A stretch of DNA of 64,000 nt. Source: Streptomyces roseofulvus. Lineage in GTDB: Bacteria > Actinomycetota > Actinomycetes > Streptomycetales > Streptomycetaceae. Location of the stretch: positions 6,076,001-6,140,000 of the forward strand of contig NZ_BAAAWE010000001.1 in assembly GCF_039534915.1 (NCBI RefSeq). The letters are read 5' to 3'. Of the stretch, positions 23,143-31,389 are shown in pieces (the first letter of the stretch is position 1; every line of letters starts with the position of its first letter). A model generated the notes under the pieces. The model saw only the letters and a list, made by a program, of their open reading frames with translations, searched no databases and was not told where the DNA came from. Both the position numbers and the translations under genes were made by a program.

Positions 23143-24303
23143 TCACTGAAGCCCTGCCTCCGGCTCCGGCCCGCCCTCCCCGGACGTCGTCGGGTCGGCC
23201 GCCTCCGGCGCGTCCACGGGGGACAGGACGGTGGTCTGCTGCACCGTCACCCCCGGGACGCGGCGCCGCAGCCAGTCGACCACGGCCTGCGGCGACAGCA
23301 CCGCCGCGGCCTGGTGGATCCCGCGCAGCACCTGCCGGTTGGTCACCGCGGCCGCGGCGAACGCCCCGACCGCCCCGGTCAGCCGCGCGGCGTCGTCGCC
23401 GCGGATCACCACCGCCCGGGTGACCGGGACGCCCTCCTGGTTCCAGCCGTCCAGACGTCCCCACAGCACGTGGTACGGGGTGCGGCCGGCCGCGTCGAGC
23501 GCGCTGGAACGCACCAGCACGTCGGCCCTGGCCGCGAGGCTCAGCCCGGCCGAGTGCTCACCGTGCGACCGGACCAGGGTGTCGAGCAGCGTGGGTCCGT
23601 CGAAGGCGTTGTACCACTTCGCCTCCCGCAGACCGAGCGTCCGCGCCCGGTCCACCAGCTCCTCCGTCAGGAACGGATGCGCCGTGAGCGGCCGCGACAC
23701 CCCGGGCACCATGAAGCGCGGCTCGATCTCCAGCGCCGAGGGCACCACCCGCCCCCGCCACACCGCCGACGGGGTGCCGTAGCCGCGGTCGACGCTCAGC
23801 AGGGCGTCCACCGCCCCGGCGCGGGTCAGCGGCCCCACCCCCGCGTAGCAGCCCGTGAACGTCCCACCGCTGCCCAGACCGTGCGCCAGCAGTTCGGGCA
23901 GAAGCCCGGAGAGTCCCGGGGACAGCCCGGCCGACAGGACCGCGGTGCGCTCCGGCACCGGCTCGGACGCACTGCCGTCGTCCATGACGTCCACGTAGTC
24001 CGCCCCGGCCTCGAAGGCCGCCCGGCGGACCCGGTCGACCAGCAGGTAGGCGGGGCCCGAACAGTTGAGGACGGTACGGCAGCCCTCGCTGAAGCGGACC
24101 AGGCTGTCGGCGTTGTTCGCGTCCACCCACATGGCCTCGGCGCGCCCGGGCAGCGAGGTCGCGAAGGCGCGCGCCGCGTCCGTGTGACGCCCGCCGATCC
24201 GGAGCCGGTACCGGCCTTCGGCGGCGAGGCTGCGGGCCGCGTGCCGGCCGACCGCGCCGTACGCCCCGATGATGCCGATCACGGGCGCCTTGCGCGTCGT
24301 CAT
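23143..24303 (-). CDS. Saccharopine dehydrogenase-like NAD(P)-binding protein
   Basis: The 386-aa protein starts with a dinucleotide-binding fold (VIGIIGAYGAVGRHAARSL), followed by GGRH and VLNCSGPAYLLVDRV, typical of the saccharopine dehydrogenase NADP-domain family. GADYVDVMDD follows. GGGAG lies 7 nt before ATG 24303. Family members range from lysine metabolism to enoyl reductases and tailoring enzymes of natural products. Its position beside decayed biosynthetic genes and the prnB-like operon allows a role there, but no direct link is visible. The substrate is unknown. Confidence 0.8.
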   Translation of the reverse strand: MTTRKAPVIGIIGAYGAVGRHAARSLAAEGRYRLRIGGRHTDAARAFATSLPGRAEAMWVDANNADSLVRFSEGCRTVLNCSGPAYLLVDRVRRAAFEAGADYVDVMDDGSASEPVPERTAVLSAGLSPGLSGLLPELLAHGLGSGGTFTGCYAGVGPLTRAGAVDALLSVDRGYGTPSAVWRGRVVPSALEIEPRFMVPGVSRPLTAHPFLTEELVDRARTLGLREAKWYNAFDGPTLLDTLVRSHGEHSAGLSLAARADVLVRSSALDAAGRTPYHVLWGRLDGWNQEGVPVTRAVVIRGDDAARLTGAVGAFAAAAVTNRQVLRGIHQAAAVLSPQAVVDWLRRRVPGVTVQQTTVLSPVDAPEAADPTTSGEGGPEPEAGLQ

Positions 24304-25248
24304 GCCGGCGCTCCCGCCGACCGCCGCACCCCGCGACCGGCCGCCACGACCGGGCGTCCGTACGCAGGGAAGGGAGCCCGCGCGTGGATCCGGGGGCCCT
24401 CTCCGCGTAACGCGGGCCCTGACGCGGTGAGTGGGGGAACGCACTCCGCAACACGCATAGCGCCATGCCTCTCGTCGTCACCGTACTGAGGAGAATCCGC
24501 ACCGGAGCGGTGTCGACGCCAGCTTCACACAACACCACCGGCACAGCTCCGGCCACCGTCGTCAATCAGCCATAGGAACGGCCGGTATGGGGCACGCGGT
24601 CCGGCCGACGACGCGTGCCCGGCCGGCGCGGGGCGGCACCCGCCACCGCTCGGCGGCCGGGGACCCACCAGCTGTGCGAGCAGCCCGTCGACGAACGCCT
24701 CCAGGCCCTCGTGGCAGGGGGCCCGCGTGACCAGTTCCGGCCGCTCGCTCAGGGCGGCCGGCAACGGCACCGTCGACACGTCGAGGACGTCGGCCGACCC
24801 GCCGGCGGCGCGCCGGCGGTCGGAGAGCCCCCTCACCGCCCCGGCGGCGTCGTGCCCCCTCGGCCGTGACCCGGCGGCCCCGGGCCCTGGGGCCTTGGGG
24901 CCTGAGGCACTGGCACCCGGCGGCACCGCGCGCGGACGCGCGTCCAGACGCCGGCACGATGTCGGCGCCGACCACCCCACCCGGCACCGCGGCCACCCCA
25001 CCCCGCAGCCCCGCAGCTCCCGCACCCCGCAGTCCCCACCCCGCAGCCCGCGCGGCCCGCAGGCGTCGGCCCGCCGCCACGCGCGCGTGCGCCACCTCGA
25101 GCGCCGGGCTCGCCCGGGTCCGGGCCCGGCGGTGTCCGCCGCCGCGGCGCCGCACCTCCCTCCGCGAGCGCCGCCGCCGCGGCCTCGGCCGCCCGTCGGC
25201 CGACCCCGCCGCCGCGCCGCTCCCGCGCCAGAGGTCACACTCTCCCTC
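24304..25248. other. 945-bp region without a convincing gene
   Basis: Long open frames here are low-complexity and arise from GC content. One - strand stretch near 24630-24800 (PELVTRAPCHEGLEAFVDGLLAQLVG) has a protein-like composition and could be the end of a decayed regulator. I cannot identify it. The segment at about 24300-24560 is relatively AT-rich and may hold the promoter of the saccharopine-dehydrogenase-like gene. Confidence 0.5.
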
Positions 25249-26310
25249 GTGACCACCAGCACCTCCTCCGCCGCCCACCGGCCCATCCCCGCCCCCGACA
25301 ACGGCCCCCACCTCCGCCCCCACCTCCACCCCCGCCCCGGCACCGGTCACGCCCCCTCCCACCACGGCGAGCTCCTCCAGGGCGTCTTCGCCGACTCCGA
25401 CGGCCGCCCGTGCGCCGGCCTCGTCACCCTCCCCACGACCACCCCCGGCACCCGCGCCGACTTCACCCCCCACCCCGGCACCCCGCCCGACGCCGTCACC
25501 GTCGTCCCCGCCGACCGCACCAAGGCCGCCCGCGCCGCCCGGCTCGCCGTCGCCGCCTGCGCGGCCCGCACCGGCCGCCCCGCCCACGGCGGCACCCTCC
25601 ACCTCACCGGCGCCGTCCCGCTCGGCCTCGGCATGGGCAGCTCCACCAGCGACGTCCTCGCCACCGTGCGCGCCGTCGCCGACGCGTACGGGCTCCGCCT
25701 CGACCCCGGCACCACCGCCCGGCTCGCCGTCCGCGCCGAACGCGCCAGCGACCCCCTCATGCTCGACGCCCGGCCCGTCCTCTTCGCCCAGCGCGAGGGC
25801 CGCGTCCTCGACGTCCTCGGCCCCGCCCTGCCGCCGCTCCTCGTCGTCGGCTGCCTCCTCGGCGGCGGCACCCCCGTCGACACCCTCGCCCTCCCCGCCC
25901 CCACGGCCGACGACGCCGACCTCCGCGCCTACGCCCACCTCCGCGACCGGCTCCGCCGCGCCCTCGCCGACGGCGACACCGCGCTCGTCGGCCGGGTCGC
26001 CACCGCCAGCGCCCGCCGCGCCCAACGCACGCTCGGGCACCCGGAGTTCGACGCGCTCGTCGCCCTCGCCCGGCGTACCGGCGCCGTCGGCGTCCAGATC
26101 TCCCACAGCGGCTCCGTCGCCGGCGTCCTCCACGACCCGCACACCCCCGGCGCCGCGGCCCGCGCCGACGAGACCCGCCGCGCCCTCGACGCCCACCACA
26201 TCCCGTACACCCGCACCTTCACCGCCGGCGGCGCCCCCGACGCCCCCCACCCGCCCCGCAGCCGGACCCTGAGACAACCCTGGACACCAAACAGTTGCTC
26301 CCTACACTGA
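25249..26310 (+). CDS. GHMP-family kinase (PduX/L-threonine-kinase-like)
   Basis: The 353-aa protein has the substrate/ATP motif HHGELLQGVFAD near residue 38, the glycine-rich phosphate loop PLGLGMGSSTSD near residue 128 and the third GHMP motif GAVGVQISHSGSVAGVL. GELLQG is characteristic of the PduX-like threonine kinase branch, which feeds cobalamin side-chain synthesis. The true substrate here is uncertain. GTG 25249 lacks a ribosome site, and a CACACT box at 25235-25240 fits a leaderless mRNA. The frame extends 174 codons upstream as proline/arginine-rich noise. The adjacent PLP enzyme may or may not act on the phosphorylated product. Confidence 0.75.
   Translation: MTTSTSSAAHRPIPAPDNGPHLRPHLHPRPGTGHAPSHHGELLQGVFADSDGRPCAGLVTLPTTTPGTRADFTPHPGTPPDAVTVVPADRTKAARAARLAVAACAARTGRPAHGGTLHLTGAVPLGLGMGSSTSDVLATVRAVADAYGLRLDPGTTARLAVRAERASDPLMLDARPVLFAQREGRVLDVLGPALPPLLVVGCLLGGGTPVDTLALPAPTADDADLRAYAHLRDRLRRALADGDTALVGRVATASARRAQRTLGHPEFDALVALARRTGAVGVQISHSGSVAGVLHDPHTPGAAARADETRRALDAHHIPYTRTFTAGGAPDAPHPPRSRTLRQPWTPNSCSLH
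26281..26308 (+). promoter_or_regulatory. Leaderless promoter of the aminotransferase gene
   Basis: TGGACA (26281-26286), a 16-nt spacer and TACACT (26303-26308) sit inside the kinase 3' end. They place the start of transcription at about ATG 26316. No ribosome-binding site precedes that ATG. Confidence 0.55.
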
Positions 26311-26315
26311 ACCGC

Positions 26316-27542
26316 ATGCCCTCCGCCGCCACGACGCCCCCGACCCCCGCCGTCCCGCCCGGCACGGCCCCCACGGCCCCGCTCGCCGCCCGGCTGGGAA
26401 ACGTCGCCTCCTCGCCCGTACGCGAGATCCTGGCGCTCACGGCACGACCCGAGGTCATCTCGTTCGCCGGCGGCCTCCCGGCCCCCGAACTCTTCGACAC
26501 CGAAGGCATCAGGGCCGCCTACCAGGCCGTCCTCACCGACCACCCGCACGCCGCCCTCCAGTACTCCACCACCGAGGGCGACCCCGCGCTCCGCACGGCC
26601 GTCGCCGCCCGGCTCACCGCCCGCGGACTCCCCACCGACGCCGACGACCTGCTCGTCACCACCGGCTCCCAGCAGGCACTCGCCCTCCTCGCCACCGCGC
26701 TCCTCGAACCCGGCGCCGTCGTCCTCGTCGAGGACCCCTGCTACCTCGCCGCCCTCCAGACCTTCGGATTCGCCGGCGCCCGCGTCGTCCCCGTCCCCAC
26801 CGACGACGACGGCATCCTCCCCGAGGCGCTCGACGAGATCGCCGCCCGCGAGAAGCCCACCCTGCTCTACGTCGTCCCCACCTTCCAGAACCCCACCGGC
26901 CGCACCCTCCCCGCCGCGCGCCGCGCCGCCGTCGCCGAGGCCGCCGCCCGCCACGGCTTCTGGATCGCCGAGGACGACCCGTACGGCGAACTCCGCTTCG
27001 ACGGCGAACCCGTCCCGTACCTCGCCGGCCACCCCGCCGCCGCCGACCGCACGGCCCTCCTCGGGTCCTTCTCCAAGGTCATGGCCCCCGGCCTCCGCCT
27101 CGGCCACCTGCGCGCCCCGGCCGCCCTCCGCCGCGCCTGCGTCATCGCCAAGCAGGCCGCCGACCTGCACACCTCCAGCGTCGACCAGGCCGCCGCCGCC
27201 CGCTACCTCCGCGACAGCGACCTCGACGCCCACGTCGCCGGCGTGCGCGCCGCCTACCGCGCCCGCCGCGACGCCATGCTCGAAGGACTGCCCGCCGCCC
27301 TCCCCGAGGGCAGCCGCTGGAACCGGCCCGAGGGCGGCATGTTCGTCTGGGCCACCCTCCCCGGGGGCCACGACGCCACCGCCCTCCTCGCCACCGCCGT
27401 CGGCCACCACGTCGCCTACGTCCCCGGCGCCCCCTTCTTCTGCGGCACCCCCGACCCGGCCGCCCTCCGCCTCTCCTTCACCACCCACGCCCCCGACGAG
27501 ATCGCCGAGGGCCTGCGCCGCCTGGCGAAGGCCTTCGCGTGA
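26316..27542 (+). CDS. PLP-dependent aminotransferase (class I/II, 2-aminoadipate-aminotransferase-like)
   Basis: The 408-aa enzyme has the family sequence ISFAGGLPAPELFD near the N-terminus, LQYSTTEGDPALR, the TTGSQQAL motif, FQNPTGRTL (Asn contacting PLP) and EDDPYGELRF (Asp/Tyr). The Schiff-base lysine is in LLGSFSKVMAPGLRLGHL. There is no N-terminal GntR domain, so it is the stand-alone LysN-type enzyme, not MocR. Likely substrates are branched, aromatic or 2-aminoadipate amino acids. It has its own promoter within the kinase gene. A CobD-like decarboxylase role with the PduX-like kinase is possible but less likely from these motifs. Confidence 0.85.
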   Translation: MPSAATTPPTPAVPPGTAPTAPLAARLGNVASSPVREILALTARPEVISFAGGLPAPELFDTEGIRAAYQAVLTDHPHAALQYSTTEGDPALRTAVAARLTARGLPTDADDLLVTTGSQQALALLATALLEPGAVVLVEDPCYLAALQTFGFAGARVVPVPTDDDGILPEALDEIAAREKPTLLYVVPTFQNPTGRTLPAARRAAVAEAAARHGFWIAEDDPYGELRFDGEPVPYLAGHPAAADRTALLGSFSKVMAPGLRLGHLRAPAALRRACVIAKQAADLHTSSVDQAAAARYLRDSDLDAHVAGVRAAYRARRDAMLEGLPAALPEGSRWNRPEGGMFVWATLPGGHDATALLATAVGHHVAYVPGAPFFCGTPDPAALRLSFTTHAPDEIAEGLRRLAKAFA

Positions 27543-27583
27543 GCCCCCGGCTCCGTCCCCCGGCCCCGCCCGGCACCCCGGAG

Positions 27584-27624
27584 CCCCTTCACCCGTGTCG
27601 TTGTTGGGCCGAACGGGTGAGGGG
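27584..27624 (+). terminator. Hairpin between aminotransferase and SepF-like genes
   Basis: TCACCCGT (27589-27596) pairs with ACGGGTGA (27613-27620), and flanking CCCC/GGGG extend the stem past one bulged T. The loop is 16 nt. It could terminate the aminotransferase mRNA or hide the start region of the next gene. Confidence 0.4.
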
Positions 27625-27639
27625 CGGGAGGATGGTGCC

Positions 27640-28083
27640 ATGAGTAGGTACGAGAGGTACGACGTCACCGACGAGCAGTGGGAGGGTCTGGCCCAGGTCC
27701 TGCCCCTGCGCGGCCGCGACGAATGGCCGTCCAGGGTCGATCACCGCACCATCCCCGAGCAGTACGAGTCCGTCGAGCAGCGCCGCATGGTCGTGCTGCG
27801 GGTCCAGGTCTTCGCCGACGCCCGCGAGGTCGCCGAGTACCTCATCGCCCAGATCCCGGTCCTGCTCGACCTCACCAGCGCCGACCCCGAAGTCGCCAAG
27901 CGCGTCCTCGACTTCAGCAGCGGCGTCGTCTTCGGCCTCGGCAGCGGCATGCACCGCGTCGACCGCAACGTCTTCCTGCTCGCCCCGCCCGGCACCGAGG
28001 TCGAGAACACCGGCGACGCCCCCGCGGCCGACGAGGAGGACGAGCCGGTCGGCGCCCCTCGTGCGAGCGTCCCCCGATCGTAG
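27640..28083 (+). CDS. SepF-like cell-division protein (SflA/SflB class)
   Basis: The 147-aa protein carries the compact SepF core: MVVLRVQVFADAREVAEYL, then KRVLDFSSGVVFGL, GSGMHRVDRNVFLLAPPG. SepF anchors and bundles FtsZ filaments at the membrane. Streptomyces has additional SepF-like proteins (Sfl). This short form, outside the division cluster and lacking a clear membrane-binding N-terminal helix, fits an Sfl protein. GGAGGA sits 7 nt before ATG 27640. The C-terminal 20 residues are acidic and probably disordered. Confidence 0.85.
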   Translation: MSRYERYDVTDEQWEGLAQVLPLRGRDEWPSRVDHRTIPEQYESVEQRRMVVLRVQVFADAREVAEYLIAQIPVLLDLTSADPEVAKRVLDFSSGVVFGLGSGMHRVDRNVFLLAPPGTEVENTGDAPAADEEDEPVGAPRASVPRS

Positions 28084-28138
28084 GAAGGTCATCTCGCCGT
28101 AACGGTTCGTCAGCTCGGCCCCCGCATACGGTCCGATC

Positions 28139-29734
28139 ATGGACCTCACCGGCGGCCCCACCCTCGCCCGCACCCCCGGCCCCCGTACCCCCGATCCCCG
28201 TACGACCGCCCCCCGGACCCCGTGCCCGGACACGGTCCCCCATCCCCGCCCGACCCCGCCCCCGCGCTCTGCCCCAGCCCAGCCCCCGGCACCCGCTGCC
28301 GCAGGACCCGGCCCGGGCACCGGCGCCGACACGAGGCCGCGTCCGGGATCGGGATCGGGATCGGGTACGAGTCCGGGCGCGGACGTGGACGCGCGTACGA
28401 GTACGGGTACGGGGACGGGGCTGGGTGCCGGGACAGGTACGGGCGCGAGCGCGGCCGGTGCCGGATCGCGCAGCCGCGTCCGTACGCACGCCCCCGCGCG
28501 GCCCCCGGCGGCGGCCGCCGACCGCGACGCCCGCCCCGGCCACGGCGCGGCGCCCGGGAAGCGCGGCCTGCCCGCGGCCGGAGCCGGAGCGGGAACCGGC
28601 GCCGAACGGCCGGCCGTCGCACGGCCCGTCGTGACCGAACTGCGGCTCTCCGCCTACGCCGGACGCCGGCGCGCGATCCACCCCCTCGGCCCCGTCACCC
28701 TCTTCGCCGGACCCAGCGGCAGCGGCAAGTCCACCGTCCTCGGCGCGTACGAGGCCCTCGCCCGGCTCGGCGCGGGCGACCCGCTCGGCGAGGTCTTCCC
28801 CGACCCCGCCGCCCTCGTCCCCGACGGCGCCCGGCCCGACAACCAGGGCCGCCGCGGCTTCCGCATCGGCTGCACCGTCGACGGCCCCGTCGGACCCGTC
28901 CGCCTCGACCTCGCCGTCCAGGCCGAGCCCGAACTCCGCATCGCCGGCGAACGCCTCACCTGCCACGGCCGCACCCTCCTCACCACCGCCCTCAGGGACC
29001 CCGGCCGCGCCACCGTCCAAGCCGCCTGGCTCACCGCCGGCGCCACCCCCGTCACCCGGGCCCCGCTCCCCGACGACCTCCTCGGCACCGCCCTCCTCCC
29101 GCTGCGCGTCGCCGGCGCCACCGCGGGCCAGCGCGAGGTCCTCGCCGCCGCCGAACAGACCGTCGTCGGCCTCCGCTCCCTCTTCCCCTGCACCCCCGAC
29201 CCGGCCAGGATGCGGGCCCCCGTCCTCCCCGGCGAGGGACGGCTCCTGCGCCACTGCGGCAACCTCGCCGAGGTCCTGCACCGCACCCACACCGCCTGCC
29301 CCCGCCGCCACCAGCGCCTCGCGACCGTCGCCGGCGCCGGCTGCGCGGGCCCCGTCACCGCCGTCGCCGTCCAGGAACTCCCCGACGGCGCGGTCCAGGC
29401 CCTCCTCGCCAGGGGAGCCGGCCCCGCCACCCCGCTCGGACGCCTCGGCGACGGCGAACTCCGCTATCTCGCGCTCGCGTTGACGCTGCTCACCGGCCCG
29501 GGCGTCCTCGCCATGGACCGGATCGCCGAGGTGCCGGACGCCATGCAGTGCCTCACCCTCCTCGCCGACGACCTCGACCGGGGGTGCGACGCCCGCCAGA
29601 CCGCCGCACTCCTCGGGCTCGCGGCGACCATCTCCGCCGACGGCCACATGCGGCTCGTCGGCTCGGTCGGGGCGGCCGCGGCGGCGGACGCCCGACGGAT
29701 CCCCGGGGTGGCAGTGGTAGACCTGACCCCGTGA
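28139..29734 (+). CDS. AAA/ABC-type ATP-binding protein with long disordered N-terminus
   Basis: The 531-aa frame has about 160 residues of Pro/Gly/Thr/Ala low complexity, then an ATPase domain. This has VTELRLSAYAGRRRA, Walker A FAGPSGSGKSTVLGAYE (P-loop near 191-199), a signature-like LGDGELRYLALAL and Walker B-like GPGVLAMDRIAEV. The core resembles RecF/SMC-like single-domain ATPases of unknown role. TACGGT at 28127-28132 suggests a leaderless start at ATG 28139. A GTG at 28631 just before the folded domain is an alternative start that would remove the tail. It overlaps the MazG-type gene by 4 nt. Confidence 0.65.
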   Translation: MDLTGGPTLARTPGPRTPDPRTTAPRTPCPDTVPHPRPTPPPRSAPAQPPAPAAAGPGPGTGADTRPRPGSGSGSGTSPGADVDARTSTGTGTGLGAGTGTGASAAGAGSRSRVRTHAPARPPAAAADRDARPGHGAAPGKRGLPAAGAGAGTGAERPAVARPVVTELRLSAYAGRRRAIHPLGPVTLFAGPSGSGKSTVLGAYEALARLGAGDPLGEVFPDPAALVPDGARPDNQGRRGFRIGCTVDGPVGPVRLDLAVQAEPELRIAGERLTCHGRTLLTTALRDPGRATVQAAWLTAGATPVTRAPLPDDLLGTALLPLRVAGATAGQREVLAAAEQTVVGLRSLFPCTPDPARMRAPVLPGEGRLLRHCGNLAEVLHRTHTACPRRHQRLATVAGAGCAGPVTAVAVQELPDGAVQALLARGAGPATPLGRLGDGELRYLALALTLLTGPGVLAMDRIAEVPDAMQCLTLLADDLDRGCDARQTAALLGLAATISADGHMRLVGSVGAAAAADARRIPGVAVVDLTP

Positions 29735-30117
29735 CGGACACCGAACACGACGTGGCCGGGCTCCAGCGCCGCCTCGCCGACTTCGCGGCGGCGCGCGACT
29801 GGCAGCCCTACCACACGCCCAAGAACCTGGCGGCGGCGCTGAGCGTCGAAGCGGCCGAACTCCTGGAGATCTTCCAGTGGTCGACGCCCGAGCAGGCGGA
29901 GCGGGTGATGGAGGACCCGGACTCGGCCCACCGGGTCACCGACGAGGTCGCCGACGTCCTCGCCTACCTCCTCCAGTTCTGCCAGGTGCTGGGCATCGAC
30001 CCGCTGGCCGCCCTCGCCGCCAAGATCGACCGGAACGAGCTCCGCTTCCCGGCCCGCAGAAGGGACGGAACGGACGAGTCGGGCAGCATCGGCGACGGTC
30101 GTCACTCTTCGGAGTGA
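29731..30117 (+). CDS. MazG-like nucleotide pyrophosphohydrolase
   Basis: The 128-aa all-alpha protein contains the metal motifs EAAELLEIFQW and DEVADVLAYLLQF of the dCTPase/RS21-C6 branch, which hydrolyses non-canonical or excess (d)NTPs to monophosphate. KIDRNELRFP near the C-terminus is also typical. GTG 29731 overlaps the ATPase stop (GTGA), so the two are coupled. A house-cleaning role is likely; the specific nucleotide is not determinable. Confidence 0.85.
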   Translation: MTDTEHDVAGLQRRLADFAAARDWQPYHTPKNLAAALSVEAAELLEIFQWSTPEQAERVMEDPDSAHRVTDEVADVLAYLLQFCQVLGIDPLAALAAKIDRNELRFPARRRDGTDESGSIGDGRHSSE

Positions 30118-30243
30118 TCGCCTTACCTCCATCGAGCCGCCTGTCCACAGATTTCCGAATTCCTCTGGTGCGAAGGCTCGGGCGGCCTCACTCTGGGTAG
30201 TGGATTGAAGGGAAGGCAAGTCGTACGAACGGGGGCGGAGTTG

Positions 30244-30879
30244 ATGGAAGCGGAGCGGCTCGTCCAAGCCGGCCTGCACGCACTGGCCGAGAGCCGGACG
30301 GCACACGACATCGTGGCGGAAGCCTGGGAGGCCCGGGCTCTCGCCCAGGCGATAGGGAGTCACCTCGCGCTCTGCGGCCCGCTGGAGCTGCGCGGGGAGG
30401 CACGAGGACTGAGCGAGGCCGGGGAGTACCCGGCGTGGGGCTCGGCCGGCCCCCGCGCCGCCCGGCTCACCGAGGTCGGTGACCCGCGCTCGGCGCTGAC
30501 CGCGCTCGGGGAGCTCCTGGGAGAGGTCGGCATCGCCCTCGTCGGGGTGGCCTCGGTCACCGACGACGAGGGGCTGTACTGGCAGTGCATGGAGGCCATC
30601 GACGCCGCCGACGAGGCCGGCGACCGGGTCCGGGGCATGCTGCGCCGCCTCGACGTGCGCGAACAGACCCGGGCCCGGCCTCCCGACCCGCCCCGGGGCC
30701 GCGCAGGACCCCTGCCGGCGATTCCGAACCCCGGCCCCCGAACCCCGGCCCCCACGCCCGTCCCCCAGACACCCCGCCCGGACCCCGAGCCCGTGCGGGA
30801 CCCGGGACAGGAACGGGAGCCGAGCCAGGAACGGGACCAGGACCGGGAGCGGGAACGCGACCGGGCCCGGGACCGGTGA
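30244..30879 (+). CDS. DUF6099-like Streptomyces protein
   Basis: The 211-aa protein has an alpha-helical core of about 140 residues: HDIVAEAWEARALAQAIGSHL, then LRGEARGLSEAG, GLYWQCMEAIDAADE, VRGMLRRLDVRE. This matches a family I remember as DUF6099, confined to streptomycetes and of unknown function. The C-terminal 60 residues are Pro-rich and then an Arg/Glu/Asp repeat (RERERDRARDR) that is probably disordered. ATG 30244 follows a GGGGGCGGAG stretch; a TTG at 30241 or 30205 is possible. Confidence 0.6.
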   Translation: MEAERLVQAGLHALAESRTAHDIVAEAWEARALAQAIGSHLALCGPLELRGEARGLSEAGEYPAWGSAGPRAARLTEVGDPRSALTALGELLGEVGIALVGVASVTDDEGLYWQCMEAIDAADEAGDRVRGMLRRLDVREQTRARPPDPPRGRAGPLPAIPNPGPRTPAPTPVPQTPRPDPEPVRDPGQEREPSQERDQDRERERDRARDR

Positions 30880-30914
30880 CGGTCCCGGGCCCGGCAGAGG
30901 GGAGGGAAGAGGAC

Positions 30915-31139
30915 TCAGCGCAGTCCGGCACCGCCGTCGTCACGGCCGTCGTACCGGTCCTCACGTCCACTGGTCTGGAGGTCGGCGTCCAGCTGGGAGA
31001 GGTCGGCGGAGAGCGCCGCCATGAGCTCCTCCATCTGCTGGAGCAGCCCCTTCGGCGCTCCGGGAGCCTGCTGGCCGGGCACGGACTCCGGCATCTGCTG
31101 TTCGGGCAGGGCCTGCTCCGACGCGGCTTCCTGGGACAT
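30915..31139 (-). CDS. Small acidic hypothetical protein, 74 aa
   Basis: The frame starts MSQEAASEQALPEQQMPES and has a predicted amphipathic helix LLQQMEELMAALSADLSQLDADL that may form a coiled coil. The tail is rich in Asp/Arg/Gly. GAGGAGG precedes the ATG by 5 nt, which supports real translation. It is convergent with the DUF6099-like gene. I do not recognise the family; it may be a small adaptor. Confidence 0.55.
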   Translation of the reverse strand: MSQEAASEQALPEQQMPESVPGQQAPGAPKGLLQQMEELMAALSADLSQLDADLQTSGREDRYDGRDDGGAGLR

Positions 31140-31389
31140 CGCGGCCTCCTCGACCCGAGCCCCGGCCGGTGCGGACGGGATCACGGGAGAAGAACGACGC
31201 ACCGGCTGCTGCCGCCGGCACGCGGGCCGGGCGGTCCGGCTCCGCCCGAGCCAACGACGACGCCCGGTGACGGTCACTGGCCCGCGGCGAGGCGTCCCGC
31301 CAGGGGGACGGATATTCACCCGACCGGGCCGGGCGGCCTCTCGCGCTGACGCGCGGCTTGACACGCACCCGACGGTGCAGGATGGAGGC

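Noticed and set aside
24615..24870. Possible TetR-like C-terminus on the - strand
   Set aside because: Only about 50 residues look protein-like, with no helix-turn-helix upstream and no start. Noted in the gap entry only.
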